A stretch of DNA of 64,000 nucleotides from an uncultured Clostridia bacterium (GCA_900019385.1 FIZJ01000011.1:130006-194005); one strand, 5' to 3'. Numbered from the stretch's first letter, positions 41,154-50,142 are shown. Numbers and translations: made by a program. The notes: generated by a model from the letters alone, not told the origin.

Positions 41154-42464
41154 TTGTTGGTCAAATCATTCCCCCGTGGTGGTGGCCATATTCCGCACCG
41201 CAAGGATGCGACAAAGAATAAACCGATTATGGTCATGCCCGCTCCCAAATTGGCGGTAATCGCCTTGAGCCAGCATGCCGGGGCTCCCTGCAAACCGCTG
41301 GTCCAGGTAGGGGATCGGGTCAAACTGGGGCAGAAGATCGGCGACGCCGAGCCGTATATTTCCGCACCGGTCCATGCCAGTGTGTCAGGCCAAGTGGTGG
41401 AGATTGCCGAGAAGACACTGCTGGACGGCACCAAAGCATTGTGCGTGGTTATCGAGAACGATGGGCTCGACGAAACCGAAGAGCAAGCTGCGCAGGATTA
41501 TTCCCGGCTGTCCCCGAGCCAAATCGCCGGTTTGATTAGGGAAGCGGGAATTGTCGGATTGGGAGGGGCCGGGTTCCCCACCCATGTCAAAACTGAACCA
41601 AGAAAACCGGTTGACACGGTGCTGATCAACGGGGCTGAGTGTGAGCCGTATCTGACCTGTGATCACCGGTTGATGATCGAACAACCGCAGAAGCTGATCG
41701 AAGGCCTGAAGATCCTGATGCAGGCTGTAGGTGCCGGCCAGGGCATTATTGGCGTTGAGCTGAACAAGCCTGACGCCATCCGCGTTCTGGAGCAAGTCTG
41801 CGCTGAGCAGTCCTATATCCGGGTTGTGGGCCTTAAGGTCAAGTACCCGCAGGGTGCGGAAAAACAGCTGATCAAAGCGGCTCTCGGCAGGGAAGTGCCT
41901 TCCGGCGGCCTGCCGGCCGATGTTGGGTGCATCGTCCAGAATGTCCAGACGGCTGTCGCAGTCGCCGACGCGGTGGTGCGGGGCGTTGGGCTCTATCAGC
42001 GGGTAATCACCGTAGCCGGAGCGGCTGTGTACGATCCCCGCAATGTGTTGGTGCGGGTAGGCACTCCTATTCAAGAAGTGATTGATTACTGCGGCGGAAT
42101 GGCGAATCCGGCCGCGATTGTGGCCGGCGGGCCCATGACCGGCAAGCTGATCCAGGACTTGACAGCGCCGGTGACCAAGCCTCTGTCCGGTATTCTGGTA
42201 TTGTCTAAAGACGAAGTTGATTACGAGTTGAACCTGCCGTGCATCCGGTGCGCCCGCTGCGTCGATCACTGCCCCATGGGCCTGCAGCCGAATTATCTGG
42301 CGGATTGGAGCAGCAAAGGGCTGTATGATCAGGCCAAGCGGAACCATATCATGGACTGCATCGAATGCGGCCTCTGCTCGTATGTATGCCCGGCCAAACG
42401 GGGACTGTGCAGGTCTATTCAAGCGGGGAAACAAGCTGTAAGAGCTGGTAAGACAGCAGTTTAG
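41154..42464 (+). CDS. rnfC: Rnf complex subunit RnfC
   Basis: A 436-residue peripheral subunit of the ion-translocating ferredoxin:NAD+ oxidoreductase, homologous to NqrA and Complex I NuoF. The NAD/FMN-binding region is marked by GGAGFPTHVK and NGAECEPYLTCDHRLM, and two [4Fe-4S] clusters by CIRCARCVDHCP and CIECGLCSYVCP. TTG 41154 (or TTG 41157) follows GAAAGGGTG; this gives the normal start just before FPRGGGHIPHRK. It is the first gene of a four-gene cluster. Confidence 0.94.
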   Translation: MLVKSFPRGGGHIPHRKDATKNKPIMVMPAPKLAVIALSQHAGAPCKPLVQVGDRVKLGQKIGDAEPYISAPVHASVSGQVVEIAEKTLLDGTKALCVVIENDGLDETEEQAAQDYSRLSPSQIAGLIREAGIVGLGGAGFPTHVKTEPRKPVDTVLINGAECEPYLTCDHRLMIEQPQKLIEGLKILMQAVGAGQGIIGVELNKPDAIRVLEQVCAEQSYIRVVGLKVKYPQGAEKQLIKAALGREVPSGGLPADVGCIVQNVQTAVAVADAVVRGVGLYQRVITVAGAAVYDPRNVLVRVGTPIQEVIDYCGGMANPAAIVAGGPMTGKLIQDLTAPVTKPLSGILVLSKDEVDYELNLPCIRCARCVDHCPMGLQPNYLADWSSKGLYDQAKRNHIMDCIECGLCSYVCPAKRGLCRSIQAGKQAVRAGKTAV

Positions 42465-42478
42465 CGGAGGTGGGTCAC

Positions 42479-44503
42479 GTGAATGCAAAACAGGAATTGT
42501 GGGCACCTGTAATCAGAGCAAAAGACACAATCCCCCGGATCATGTTCGATGTTGTCTTGGCCCTGATTCCGTGCTGGCTGGCGGGAATCATCTTTTTCGG
42601 TTTTCGTGCGTTCTGGATTGTGCTGCTGAGCGCTGTGACCGCAGTCTTGGCCGAGGCGCTGTTCATGCGCTACCCTCTGCGCCTGCGGAGTGTTTTCGGC
42701 GACGGCAGCAGCTTGGTGACAGGATTGATTGTTGGCTTGATTCTACCGCCGACAGTACCGTGGTGGATCCCGGTTGTGGGATCGGTTGTGGCGGTTGCCA
42801 TCGGGAAGCTGGTGTTCGGCGGCCTTGGGAATAATATCTTTAATCCGGCCTTGGTTGGACGGGCAGTCCTGCTTTTAGCCTTTACGGCTCCAATGGTCAA
42901 GTATGTCCGTCCGTTTGACGCTGTGACCGAGGCCACACCGCTGTTGACCATGCGGTCCTTCGATTGGGCGTTGATCTGGGGCAATGTCAGCGGCAGCATC
43001 GGCGAAACATCAGTTATCGCCATACTCATTGGGGCAGCTTACTTGCTCTACAGAAGAATTATTGACTGGCGGATTCCCGTCGGTTATGTGATCACTGCCT
43101 TTGCGGCAGCATATGTCTGGGATCTTGACCCTTGGGTTGCCGTAACAGCAGGGGGACTGCTGTTCGCGGCTGTTTACATGGCGACAGACATGGTTACATC
43201 CCCAGTCAACCCCATGGGCAGGCTGCTGTTTGGCTGTGGGTGCGGTCTACTCACCATTATGCTGCGGAAATACACTTCTTTTCCGGAAGGGGTCACTTTT
43301 GCCATTCTCACCATGAACGCCCTGGTGCCTCTCTTGGATATGCTGACTGTCCCCGTGATTTTCGGCGCCGAGCGCAGCAGGGAACAGCGGTTTGCCACGA
43401 CGGCCGCGGTGGCGTTGGTGATCATCCTGGCTTGGGGTGTCTTGTTCGCAATCAACAAGACCGTTCCGGAAGGAGTGCCGGTGACTGCGGAGGGAGTGTA
43501 TCTGCCGCTGGTGGAAACCTTGGGTACCGATGTCTATGAGACTGCCACCATCAATGACAAGGTCTACTACTTCACCGGCAGCCGGGAGGCTCCGGAGAAA
43601 GTGGCTGTGGTTGGCGCGGAACAAGGATACCACGGGCCGATTTACTTCTACCTGGTTTTGGACGGCAGCGGCCGGATCGAGCATCTGCAGATACTGACTC
43701 ACAGCGATGATCCGGGGCTGGGCAGCCTGATTACACGCCGTTCGTTCTTGGATCAGTTTATCGGGCTGGATACAGCCGAACTGGCTATGGATGTGGATAT
43801 TCAAGGCATCACGGGAGCCACCATCTCATCCCGGGCGGTGATCAGAGGTGTCACCGGCGAATTGGAGCGTTTCCAGGAGGCCTTCTACGGCGGAGAGGAA
43901 GCTGATGCCGGCGCAGGCTACGCAGATGGTGTCTACACGGCTGAAGCCTCTGGTTTTGGCGGGCCGGTCAAAGTAGAAGTCACCATCGATCAGGGCAAGA
44001 TACTCGCTGTCGCGGTGTTGAGCCACAGAGAAACGCCCGGGATTTCCGACGAAGCGATCAGGCTGATGCCGCAGCGGATTACAGCCGCCAACAGCCCAGA
44101 TGTGGATCTGGTGAGCGGAGCGACGCTTACCAGCCGGGCAATCAGCGAGGCGGTGAAAAAAGCTTTGGCTCAGGCAACCCGGACGGAAGAGAATGGTGCC
44201 AATGCAGAAGAACCGGCTGTTGATATCTCCAGCATTCCCGATGGTGTCTACCGCGGAACTGGAACAGGCTTCGGCGGCACTATCGTGGTTGATGTGACCG
44301 TCTCTGGCGGCAAGATTACTGCGATAGACATAGTTGAGCACGCCGACACGCAGTTTATAGCCCAAGCGGCCTTCAGCCAGATGATCCCGGCCATGATTGA
44401 ACAGCAGACTATCGCTGTCGATGTGCGCGCCTCTGCCACACTCAGCAGCAAGGGGCTGTTGGAGGCCGTGGAAGCTGCCCTGACCGGAAAGGAGGCCAAA
44501 TAA
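42479..44503 (+). CDS. rnfD: RnfD-RnfG fusion with two extra FMN-binding domains
   Basis: A 674-residue fusion, about twice the length of RnfD. Residues 1-320 are the RnfD membrane domain, with GLGNNIFNPALVGRA, a covalent-flavin type TEATPLL site (Thr153) and GSIGETS. A new transmembrane helix (about 325-345) begins the RnfG part, which ends with GITGATIS (Thr448, expected covalent FMN site). Two more FMN_bind domains follow: 472-560 with VSGATLTS (Thr549) and 585-670 with a degenerate RASATLSS (Thr654). No separate rnfG exists here. GTG 42479 follows GGAGGTGGG; an upstream GTG overlaps that site. The frame is continuous with no sign of a sequencing error. The FMN domains should face outside. 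Confidence 0.92.
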   Translation: MNAKQELWAPVIRAKDTIPRIMFDVVLALIPCWLAGIIFFGFRAFWIVLLSAVTAVLAEALFMRYPLRLRSVFGDGSSLVTGLIVGLILPPTVPWWIPVVGSVVAVAIGKLVFGGLGNNIFNPALVGRAVLLLAFTAPMVKYVRPFDAVTEATPLLTMRSFDWALIWGNVSGSIGETSVIAILIGAAYLLYRRIIDWRIPVGYVITAFAAAYVWDLDPWVAVTAGGLLFAAVYMATDMVTSPVNPMGRLLFGCGCGLLTIMLRKYTSFPEGVTFAILTMNALVPLLDMLTVPVIFGAERSREQRFATTAAVALVIILAWGVLFAINKTVPEGVPVTAEGVYLPLVETLGTDVYETATINDKVYYFTGSREAPEKVAVVGAEQGYHGPIYFYLVLDGSGRIEHLQILTHSDDPGLGSLITRRSFLDQFIGLDTAELAMDVDIQGITGATISSRAVIRGVTGELERFQEAFYGGEEADAGAGYADGVYTAEASGFGGPVKVEVTIDQGKILAVAVLSHRETPGISDEAIRLMPQRITAANSPDVDLVSGATLTSRAISEAVKKALAQATRTEENGANAEEPAVDISSIPDGVYRGTGTGFGGTIVVDVTVSGGKITAIDIVEHADTQFIAQAAFSQMIPAMIEQQTIAVDVRASATLSSKGLLEAVEAALTGKEAK

Positions 44504-44504
44504 C

Positions 44505-45101
44505 ATGTCACTGAGAAGGACTTTTATCAAGGGGCTTTGGCGGGAGAATCCCATACTGCGGCTGGCGATCGGCCTGGTCCCGGCTTTGGGAATCACCCAT
44601 CTGGCTCTCAACGGTGTTTATCTCGGCCTGGCCACCACCATTGTGCTGCTGGCCGCTGTCTTAGTGAAGATTCTTGTGTCTGAGTTCGTCTCTAAAGATG
44701 TGGGCGTCTTTGTCGATCTCGCCTCCTTGACCATATTCACCACTTTGTTGTACCGGCTGACAGGGAACTATCAGCCTGAGCTTCTTGTTCAGTTGGGTAT
44801 CTATTTGCCGCTGGTCGCGGTGAACGGATTTGTGCTGCAGAGGCTGTCGGTGGACCAGCCGCCGTCGGCCCGGATCATGGATGCTTTGGGCATGGGGTTG
44901 GGCTACACCGCTGTCCTGACCGTGATTGGAATTATCCGGGAGTTTGTCGGTTTGGGACAGTTCTTCGGCACAGCGGTCCTGAACGGATCCCTGACTCCGT
45001 TTTCTCTCGCGGCTACCGTGCCCGGCGGATTTGTCATCGTTGGCTTGCTGATCGCTCTCTACAATGCTTTGAGCGGAAGAGGAGGGGAAATCGATGAATG
45101 A
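44505..45101 (+). CDS. rnfE: Rnf complex subunit RnfE
   Basis: A 198-residue membrane subunit with about six helices, homologous to NqrD. The N-terminal KGLWRENPILRLAIGLVP is the family signature. With RnfA it forms the membrane pair that holds an intramembrane iron-sulfur centre and takes part in ion passage. ATG 44505 follows AAAGGAGG within the end of the rnfD fusion. The end overlaps rnfA by eight bases. Confidence 0.93.
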   Translation: MSLRRTFIKGLWRENPILRLAIGLVPALGITHLALNGVYLGLATTIVLLAAVLVKILVSEFVSKDVGVFVDLASLTIFTTLLYRLTGNYQPELLVQLGIYLPLVAVNGFVLQRLSVDQPPSARIMDALGMGLGYTAVLTVIGIIREFVGLGQFFGTAVLNGSLTPFSLAATVPGGFVIVGLLIALYNALSGRGGEIDE

Positions 45102-45645
45102 CGGGCTGAAGCTGTTGGCAGAGGGTGTGATCACCCACAACCTGATTTTGTTCCAAGGCCTGGGCATTTATGCCCTGCTGCGTTTCACCAAATCGATCTG
45201 CACTGCGGCCAAAGCGGCCTTGGTGATGCTGGCGGCGACAATGACGGCCTGCGCTCTGGTTTGGGGCACACATTCGCTGATACCGCACAATTACAGCATG
45301 CGCCTGCCGTTCGATCTGCTGATCGCCCTGGCGGCGGGGCTGTTTTGGCACAAGCTTTTGGCACCGGTTTTTGGCAAAGATGAATCGGTGGATCTGCGGG
45401 CAGCATTTTTCAACTCCGCCCTGGTCGGGGTCCTGCTGGCGGTGCCGGAAGGCCTGCCGGAAGGACCGGGAATCTTCAGCTACGGCATGGCCTATGCCGT
45501 GGGGTATGGTGTTGTGCTGATCATTATGGCGGGCATCCGAGCCCGTTTGGAATTGGTTAATGTCCCCAGACCGTTCAAAGGAGTGCCGATTCTGTTGATC
45601 TCCGCTGCGCTGCTGGCACTGGCTCTGATGGGGTATAGGCTGTAG
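45094..45645 (+). CDS. rnfA: Rnf complex subunit RnfA
   Basis: A 183-residue membrane subunit with about six helices, homologous to NqrE and to RnfE in inverted orientation. HNLILFQGLGIY near the N-terminus and RAAFFNSALVGVLL in the second half are recognisable, though the sequence is divergent. GAAGAGGAGGGG precedes the ATG. In usual rnfCDGEAB operons rnfB comes next; here a terminator follows and no rnfB is present. Confidence 0.88.
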   Translation: MNDGLKLLAEGVITHNLILFQGLGIYALLRFTKSICTAAKAALVMLAATMTACALVWGTHSLIPHNYSMRLPFDLLIALAAGLFWHKLLAPVFGKDESVDLRAAFFNSALVGVLLAVPEGLPEGPGIFSYGMAYAVGYGVVLIIMAGIRARLELVNVPRPFKGVPILLISAALLALALMGYRL

Positions 45646-45678
45646 GTTTCACTGATAATCTTGTGGTTTTGCTGGAAC

Positions 45679-45706
45679 AGTGTGGGGAGCAGTCCCCACA
45701 CTTTTT
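45679..45706 (+). terminator. Terminator after the rnf cluster
   Basis: Perfect ten-base arms AGTGTGGGGA and TCCCCACACT around GCAG, then TTTT. It closes the rnf transcript after rnfA. Confidence 0.92.
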
Positions 45707-45736
45707 GACAGATTAAATGTCAGAAAAATGTATAAA
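45705..45736 (+). promoter_or_regulatory. Weak promoter candidate for comEA-comEC
   Basis: TTGACA at 45705-45710 and TATAAA at 45731-45736 are good hexamers, but the spacer is 20 bases, longer than normal. Confidence 0.35.
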
Positions 45737-45802
45737 AGAAGGAATAAAACCGACAACGGCGAATCCATACAATAAGGGAGACGGGGAAAGGAGCGGTCAA
45801 AA

Positions 45803-46399
45803 TTGAACGCACGGCAGCGCGTGCTGACTATGATCCTGATTTTCTTCGTCTTGTGCGGCAACTGCGTCAATCTGCTGATAGCCCGCCGGCAGGCGGTAAG
45901 GATTATCAGAGCCGCAGAACCTGACTACGGTGAACATGGCGCCGCCGACGCCGCAGCGGCTTCCGGCGCTGCTTCCGCCTCGACTGCCTCCACTTCCAGT
46001 GCCGCCTCTGCCGACACCATCGGAAATGGACAAACAGTATCACAGCAAAATCCAGATGATCCTGAGGCCGGTCCTCCCGGCATCGTCTTTCCCCATGCCG
46101 TGTTTGGCCTGGGCAGGCACCCGGGGGTTGAATTAGTGGTGGCCAAGGCTTACAACGCCGATGGTACCGAACATGATTTCCAGCAGTGCAAGCTTCTGCA
46201 CATCAATTGGGCGGACGGCAAAGAACTGCAGGAACTGCCGGGAATTGGCCCGGCACTTGCGGGAAGAATCATGGAAAAGCGGATGGAAAGGTTCTTTGTC
46301 GAGGTGAAGGATCTTTTGCTGGTGCCGGGAATCGGCGAGAAACGGCTGGCTCAGATTAAGCCGCTGATTTGTGTGGCAATCCCTTATGTTCCAGAATAG
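45803..46399 (+). CDS. comEA: ComEA-like helix-hairpin-helix DNA-binding protein
   Basis: A 198-residue protein with an N-terminal transmembrane segment (about 8-27), a long Ala/Ser/Thr-rich linker (about 47-72), and a C-terminal double helix-hairpin-helix DNA-binding domain (ELPGIGPALAGRI and VPGIGEKRLAQI). ComEA binds incoming DNA outside the membrane during transformation. The SLBB domain present in Bacillus ComEA is not recognisable in the middle region. TTG 45803 follows AAAGGAG. It overlaps comEC. Confidence 0.85.
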   Translation: MNARQRVLTMILIFFVLCGNCVNLLIARRQAVRIIRAAEPDYGEHGAADAAAASGAASASTASTSSAASADTIGNGQTVSQQNPDDPEAGPPGIVFPHAVFGLGRHPGVELVVAKAYNADGTEHDFQQCKLLHINWADGKELQELPGIGPALAGRIMEKRMERFFVEVKDLLLVPGIGEKRLAQIKPLICVAIPYVPE

Positions 46400-48686
46400 G
46401 ACTCGCCCGTTCCTGCCCGTGTTTCCTCTGCTGGCGCTGGGGATTTACCTGAGCCAGTTTGCCGCGGCTGCTTCCGCCGCCTGGGCAGGCGCCGTTTTGA
46501 CACCACTGTGGCTGTGGCTTGAATTCAAAGGCCGGGGCAGTGCCCGTTATCTCTTTTGGCTGCTGCTGATCGCCGCTGGCTGTCTGCTCGCGGCCACAGA
46601 TGCCGGTTATCTGCCGGAGTGTGATCAACCGCTGGCTTTAACCGGGCGTGTTTTGGATTGCCGCCCGTTGAGCTACAATCAGCGGGTGATCGTATTCGTT
46701 CCCGAACTCAAGGCCAGGCTCGCGCTCCATCTGCCGCTGGATCTGGAATTGATCCTCGGCGATAGGCTGTGGTTTCGCGGGCATCTAGAAAAACCGAGCC
46801 GTACCCGTAATCCCGGCGAATTTGATTACCAGGCATACCTGCGCAGCCAAGGCGTGTATGCGGTCATGGAACCATTTGCATGTGAGCTGCTGCCCAGGAA
46901 AGCATCGGCAGCCCTGGCGCTCGCATCCCTCCAGGCCCGATTTAAAGCCAACCTTGAGCGCCATATGCAGAATCCTGGGCTGGCCGCGGCATTGGTGTTG
47001 GGCGACCGCAGCGCCCTTAGCCCAGAGCAGTTGGAAGTGTGGGAACAGTTGGGGATTACCCACTTGCTCGCCGTCTCCGGGACACACATTGGGCTGTTTG
47101 CCGCCGCCCTCTGGCTGGCACTCAGGTGGGTGCCTTTTTCCAAGAATTCCAAGACGGTGGCAGTTTGTGCGGTTTTGCTGTTTTATGTGCTCCTAAGCGG
47201 CGCCAAACCTTCAGCCTGGCGCGCCTGGCTCGCCGCGGTGATCGCCGCTGGCGGAGCCGGCCGCAGGCAGCTCGATGGGCTCCATGTCTGGAGTTTGATT
47301 GGTACGGCGATGTTGGTTGCCAACCCTCTCTATCTCTGGCAGATCGGTTTTCAGTTGTCGTTCGCGGCAAGCGGCGGGATTATCCTCTGGCGGCCCCTGA
47401 TCAAGAAACTGGCTGCTTTGTTTCCCCAAAGGACGGTGGGCAGATGGCTTGGGCGGATTTTTTCAGCTATCGCCGTTTCCATTGTGGCGCAGTTGAGCCT
47501 GGTACCGCTGATTCTGCATTATTTTTCCCACATCGCTCTGCTGGCTCCTGCAGCCACTCTGCTGATGGTGCCGCTGGCGGCGGCCTTGATGGTAGGAGGA
47601 ATGTTCCTGGGTGTGTTTGGTTCTTTGGCGGCATATCTTGGTTCTGTCCTGGATGTGGTTGCCGGCCTTGCCGACTGGCTCTGCCGCCTGCTGGCAAGGG
47701 CGGACTGTAATGTTGCCGCGCCTCCCATGCCCGCGAACTGGGCTCTTGCCTGGTACTTGGCCTTTGCCGGGATCGGCTGGATCGGGCGCCGGCAGTATAT
47801 CCGCATCGGCGCGCCGACAGTGCGGCGGTGGGTGAACTGGGGCCTTGTGGCTATGCTCGCGGTCAGTGTGCCGCATCAATTTGCCCGGCCTCTGGAAATC
47901 ACTTTCCTTGATGTGGGCCAGGGGGACTGTATCTTGATCCGCACACCGTTTCGGCAGCACATTCTCGTCGACGGCGGCGGAGATTCGGTGTACTGGCAGG
48001 AGCGGGGCAGAAATGTCGGAATGACCACGGTTGTCCCCTATTTGAGGCACCGCGGTGTCCGTCACATAGATCTTGTCATCTCAAGCCATCCTCATGAGGA
48101 TCACCTCCACGGCTTGCTGGCGGTGTTGGAGCATTTTTCTGTGGGAATGATCATTGACAGCGGGCAGACCCACACTTCTCCGACATACAGGAAATACCTG
48201 GAGCTGATCATGGAAAAACGGATTCCATATCAGCGCCTTAGAGCAGGGGATCAAGTGCTTCTGAGAGGAGGGGTCTCACTTTCCATCCTGCATCCCCACC
48301 AGTTTCTATCAGGGACAGGTTCGGACCTGAACAACAACAGCCTTGTGATCAGGCTGGCCTATCAAGGGCGAAGTGTGCTGCTTACGGGAGATATCGACAG
48401 AGAAGGCCTGGAAGACTTGCTGAAAAGGGGAGGGCTTACGCCGGTGGACTTGGTCAAAGTACCGCACCACGGCAGCAGGGCGGCGCTGGTGCCCGAGTTT
48501 TATCAGGTTGTTCAGCCGAGGCACGCCGTGATCTCGGTTGGCCGGAATTCCTTCGGCCATCCCCATCCTGATGTCCTGGGCTTTCTTGAGCTGTCGGGGA
48601 TCACAGCATTAAGGACTGACCAGGAAGGAGCGGTGTCATTTTACATCTGGAATGGTCTGTTCGGCAGGTATTCACAGGCGCGGTAG
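46386..48686 (+). CDS. comEC: ComEC/Rec2 DNA uptake channel with metallo-beta-lactamase domain
   Basis: A protein of about 766 residues. An N-terminal OB-like extracellular region is followed by the multi-helix Competence domain (LLAVSGTHIGLF, LLSGAKPSAWRAW) and a C-terminal metallo-beta-lactamase domain from about 500 (FLDVGQGDCI, SHPHEDHLHG, VPHHGSR). The channel passes single-stranded DNA and the C-terminal domain may degrade the other strand. The start is uncertain: ATG 46386 or GTG 46371, both inside comEA and neither with a clear ribosome site, so translation is probably coupled. Confidence 0.92.
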   Translation: MFQNRTRPFLPVFPLLALGIYLSQFAAAASAAWAGAVLTPLWLWLEFKGRGSARYLFWLLLIAAGCLLAATDAGYLPECDQPLALTGRVLDCRPLSYNQRVIVFVPELKARLALHLPLDLELILGDRLWFRGHLEKPSRTRNPGEFDYQAYLRSQGVYAVMEPFACELLPRKASAALALASLQARFKANLERHMQNPGLAAALVLGDRSALSPEQLEVWEQLGITHLLAVSGTHIGLFAAALWLALRWVPFSKNSKTVAVCAVLLFYVLLSGAKPSAWRAWLAAVIAAGGAGRRQLDGLHVWSLIGTAMLVANPLYLWQIGFQLSFAASGGIILWRPLIKKLAALFPQRTVGRWLGRIFSAIAVSIVAQLSLVPLILHYFSHIALLAPAATLLMVPLAAALMVGGMFLGVFGSLAAYLGSVLDVVAGLADWLCRLLARADCNVAAPPMPANWALAWYLAFAGIGWIGRRQYIRIGAPTVRRWVNWGLVAMLAVSVPHQFARPLEITFLDVGQGDCILIRTPFRQHILVDGGGDSVYWQERGRNVGMTTVVPYLRHRGVRHIDLVISSHPHEDHLHGLLAVLEHFSVGMIIDSGQTHTSPTYRKYLELIMEKRIPYQRLRAGDQVLLRGGVSLSILHPHQFLSGTGSDLNNNSLVIRLAYQGRSVLLTGDIDREGLEDLLKRGGLTPVDLVKVPHHGSRAALVPEFYQVVQPRHAVISVGRNSFGHPHPDVLGFLELSGITALRTDQEGAVSFYIWNGLFGRYSQAR

Positions 48687-48771
48687 AGAAAAATCCCTAT
48701 TACAGGATGGATCGGGAGAGCCGGCAGCACCGGCATCCTGAACCACAGGCAGAAAACGAGGGAAGTTTGTG

Positions 48772-49764
48772 ATGTTCAAAGCCAAGCAGGCCATACTCAA
48801 TGAACCACTGCAGCGCCTCTATCTCGTCTACGGCGAGGATCAGTACCTGCAGAATGAGCTTTTCCGCGCTTTCCAGCAGAGAGCGGAACAGAGCGGCATG
48901 CCCGAGTGGAATTGGATCATGCTTACAGCCGGCGAGGAACTGCAGCCGGCGGAACTGACGCAAGAGCTGCTGACGCCCCCTTGGGGAGCGGGGCCGAGAA
49001 TCATCGCGCTGCGGGACGCCCATGCCCTGAATAAAGATTTCTTAACGGCAGTCGCGGGCCAAATAGAGAACATGCCGGACACCAACTGCTTGGCCATGTT
49101 CTTTGCCCGGCTGGACCGAAGCCTGAAGCCTGTCCAGCAGCTGCTCAAAATTGGGGTGGGCATTCCCTGTGAAAGCCCCAAAGGGGAGCGTTTGGTGCGC
49201 TGGGTGCAGGATTATCTCAGCCTGAGGCAGAAAAAGATGGCGCCTTTGGTTGTGCAGCAGTTTCTAAACAAAGTTGGCACTGATCTGCAGTTGATCATAA
49301 ACGAGCTGGAGAAGCTGATCGCCCTCACCGCCGAACAGTCTGCCATAACGGAGGACGATGTGGCGGCTGTCACTTCGCTGGCGCCCGGACAGTTGGAGCT
49401 TGGAGGCATTTTTGACTTGGTCAAGGCCATCTCCGCCAAGGATGTCAAGCAGGCGCTGGCGATTCTGACGCAACTGCTCGACGCCAAGGAACCGCCCCTG
49501 CGGATTCTGCCTGTGATTGAACGGCAGCTTTACTTGCTGATTGCCGCCAAGACAAAAGGCGGGGTAAGCACCAAGATAGTTGCCGAGGCATTGAACGAGA
49601 AGTCGGATTTTGCCCTGCGGCAGGCGGAGAAATATGCAAACAACTTTACCCTGAAGCAGCTGTATGCCGGTTTAAGCCAGATCCTGACCGCTGACGGCGA
49701 ACTTAAATCTGGTGCCGATCCCGGGCAAATCATGGAGCAGCTGATCATCAATATCTGTGCTTGA
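48772..49764 (+). CDS. holA: DNA polymerase III subunit delta
   Basis: A 330-residue clamp-loader subunit that opens the beta clamp. The N-terminal LYLVYGEDQYL motif and the C-terminal RQAEKYANNFTLKQLYAGL segment are characteristic, with an overall AAA+-like fold lacking Walker motifs, as expected for delta. GAGGGAA at 48758-48764 supports ATG 48772 (GTG 48769 is possible). It stands in the usual comEC-holA-rpsT order. Confidence 0.93.
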   Translation: MFKAKQAILNEPLQRLYLVYGEDQYLQNELFRAFQQRAEQSGMPEWNWIMLTAGEELQPAELTQELLTPPWGAGPRIIALRDAHALNKDFLTAVAGQIENMPDTNCLAMFFARLDRSLKPVQQLLKIGVGIPCESPKGERLVRWVQDYLSLRQKKMAPLVVQQFLNKVGTDLQLIINELEKLIALTAEQSAITEDDVAAVTSLAPGQLELGGIFDLVKAISAKDVKQALAILTQLLDAKEPPLRILPVIERQLYLLIAAKTKGGVSTKIVAEALNEKSDFALRQAEKYANNFTLKQLYAGLSQILTADGELKSGADPGQIMEQLIINICA

Positions 49765-49787
49765 CAGACAGCCCTGGAAATGGGCAT

Positions 49788-49826
49788 AAAAAAGCGCCCT
49801 GCACTGCAAAGAGCGGGCGATTTTTT
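49788..49826. terminator. Two-way terminator between holA and rpsT
   Basis: CGCCC and GGGCG form the stem, flanked by six A on the left and six T on the right, so it can end transcripts from both convergent genes. Confidence 0.85.
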
Positions 49827-49843
49827 ATTATGTCCTCTGGAAT

Positions 49844-50107
49844 CTAGCCTTGGAGGGCAGCGGCTTTCTTCATCAAGCGTGATTTTTTGCGCGCAGCTTT
49901 GTTTTTATGAATTAAGCCTTTGGCGGCAGCCTTGTCCAGAGACTTGATCATTGTTTGCAGATTGGCTTCGAGGTTGGGATCATTTTCGGCAATAGCCTGT
50001 TCAACACGCTTGACAGTGGTCTTGAGCGCGGATTTTTGCGAACGGTTCATTGCTCTTCTCTTGAGGCTGGTACGAACCCGCTTCTCTGCAGACTTGTTAT
50101 TGGCCAC
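49844..50107 (-). CDS. rpsT: Small ribosomal subunit protein bS20
   Basis: An 87-residue basic 16S rRNA-binding protein. ANNKSAEKRVRTS at the N-terminus and HKNKAARKKSRLMKK near the C-terminus are family signatures. GTG start at 50107 on the minus strand follows GGAGGTGAA at good spacing; a longer frame from 50134 lacks one and adds nonconserved residues. It is convergent with holA and divergent from gpr, a common Firmicute arrangement. Confidence 0.97.
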   Translation of the reverse strand: MANNKSAEKRVRTSLKRRAMNRSQKSALKTTVKRVEQAIAENDPNLEANLQTMIKSLDKAAAKGLIHKNKAARKKSRLMKKAAALQG

Positions 50108-50142
50108 TGAATTCACCTCCGTTAGATTGGTCACCGCCCGTT

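Noticed and set aside
41385-42506. A 373-codon minus-strand open frame opposite rnfC
   Set aside because: It cannot be the missing rnfB: it contains no CxxC-type cluster motifs and overlaps the whole rnfC gene.
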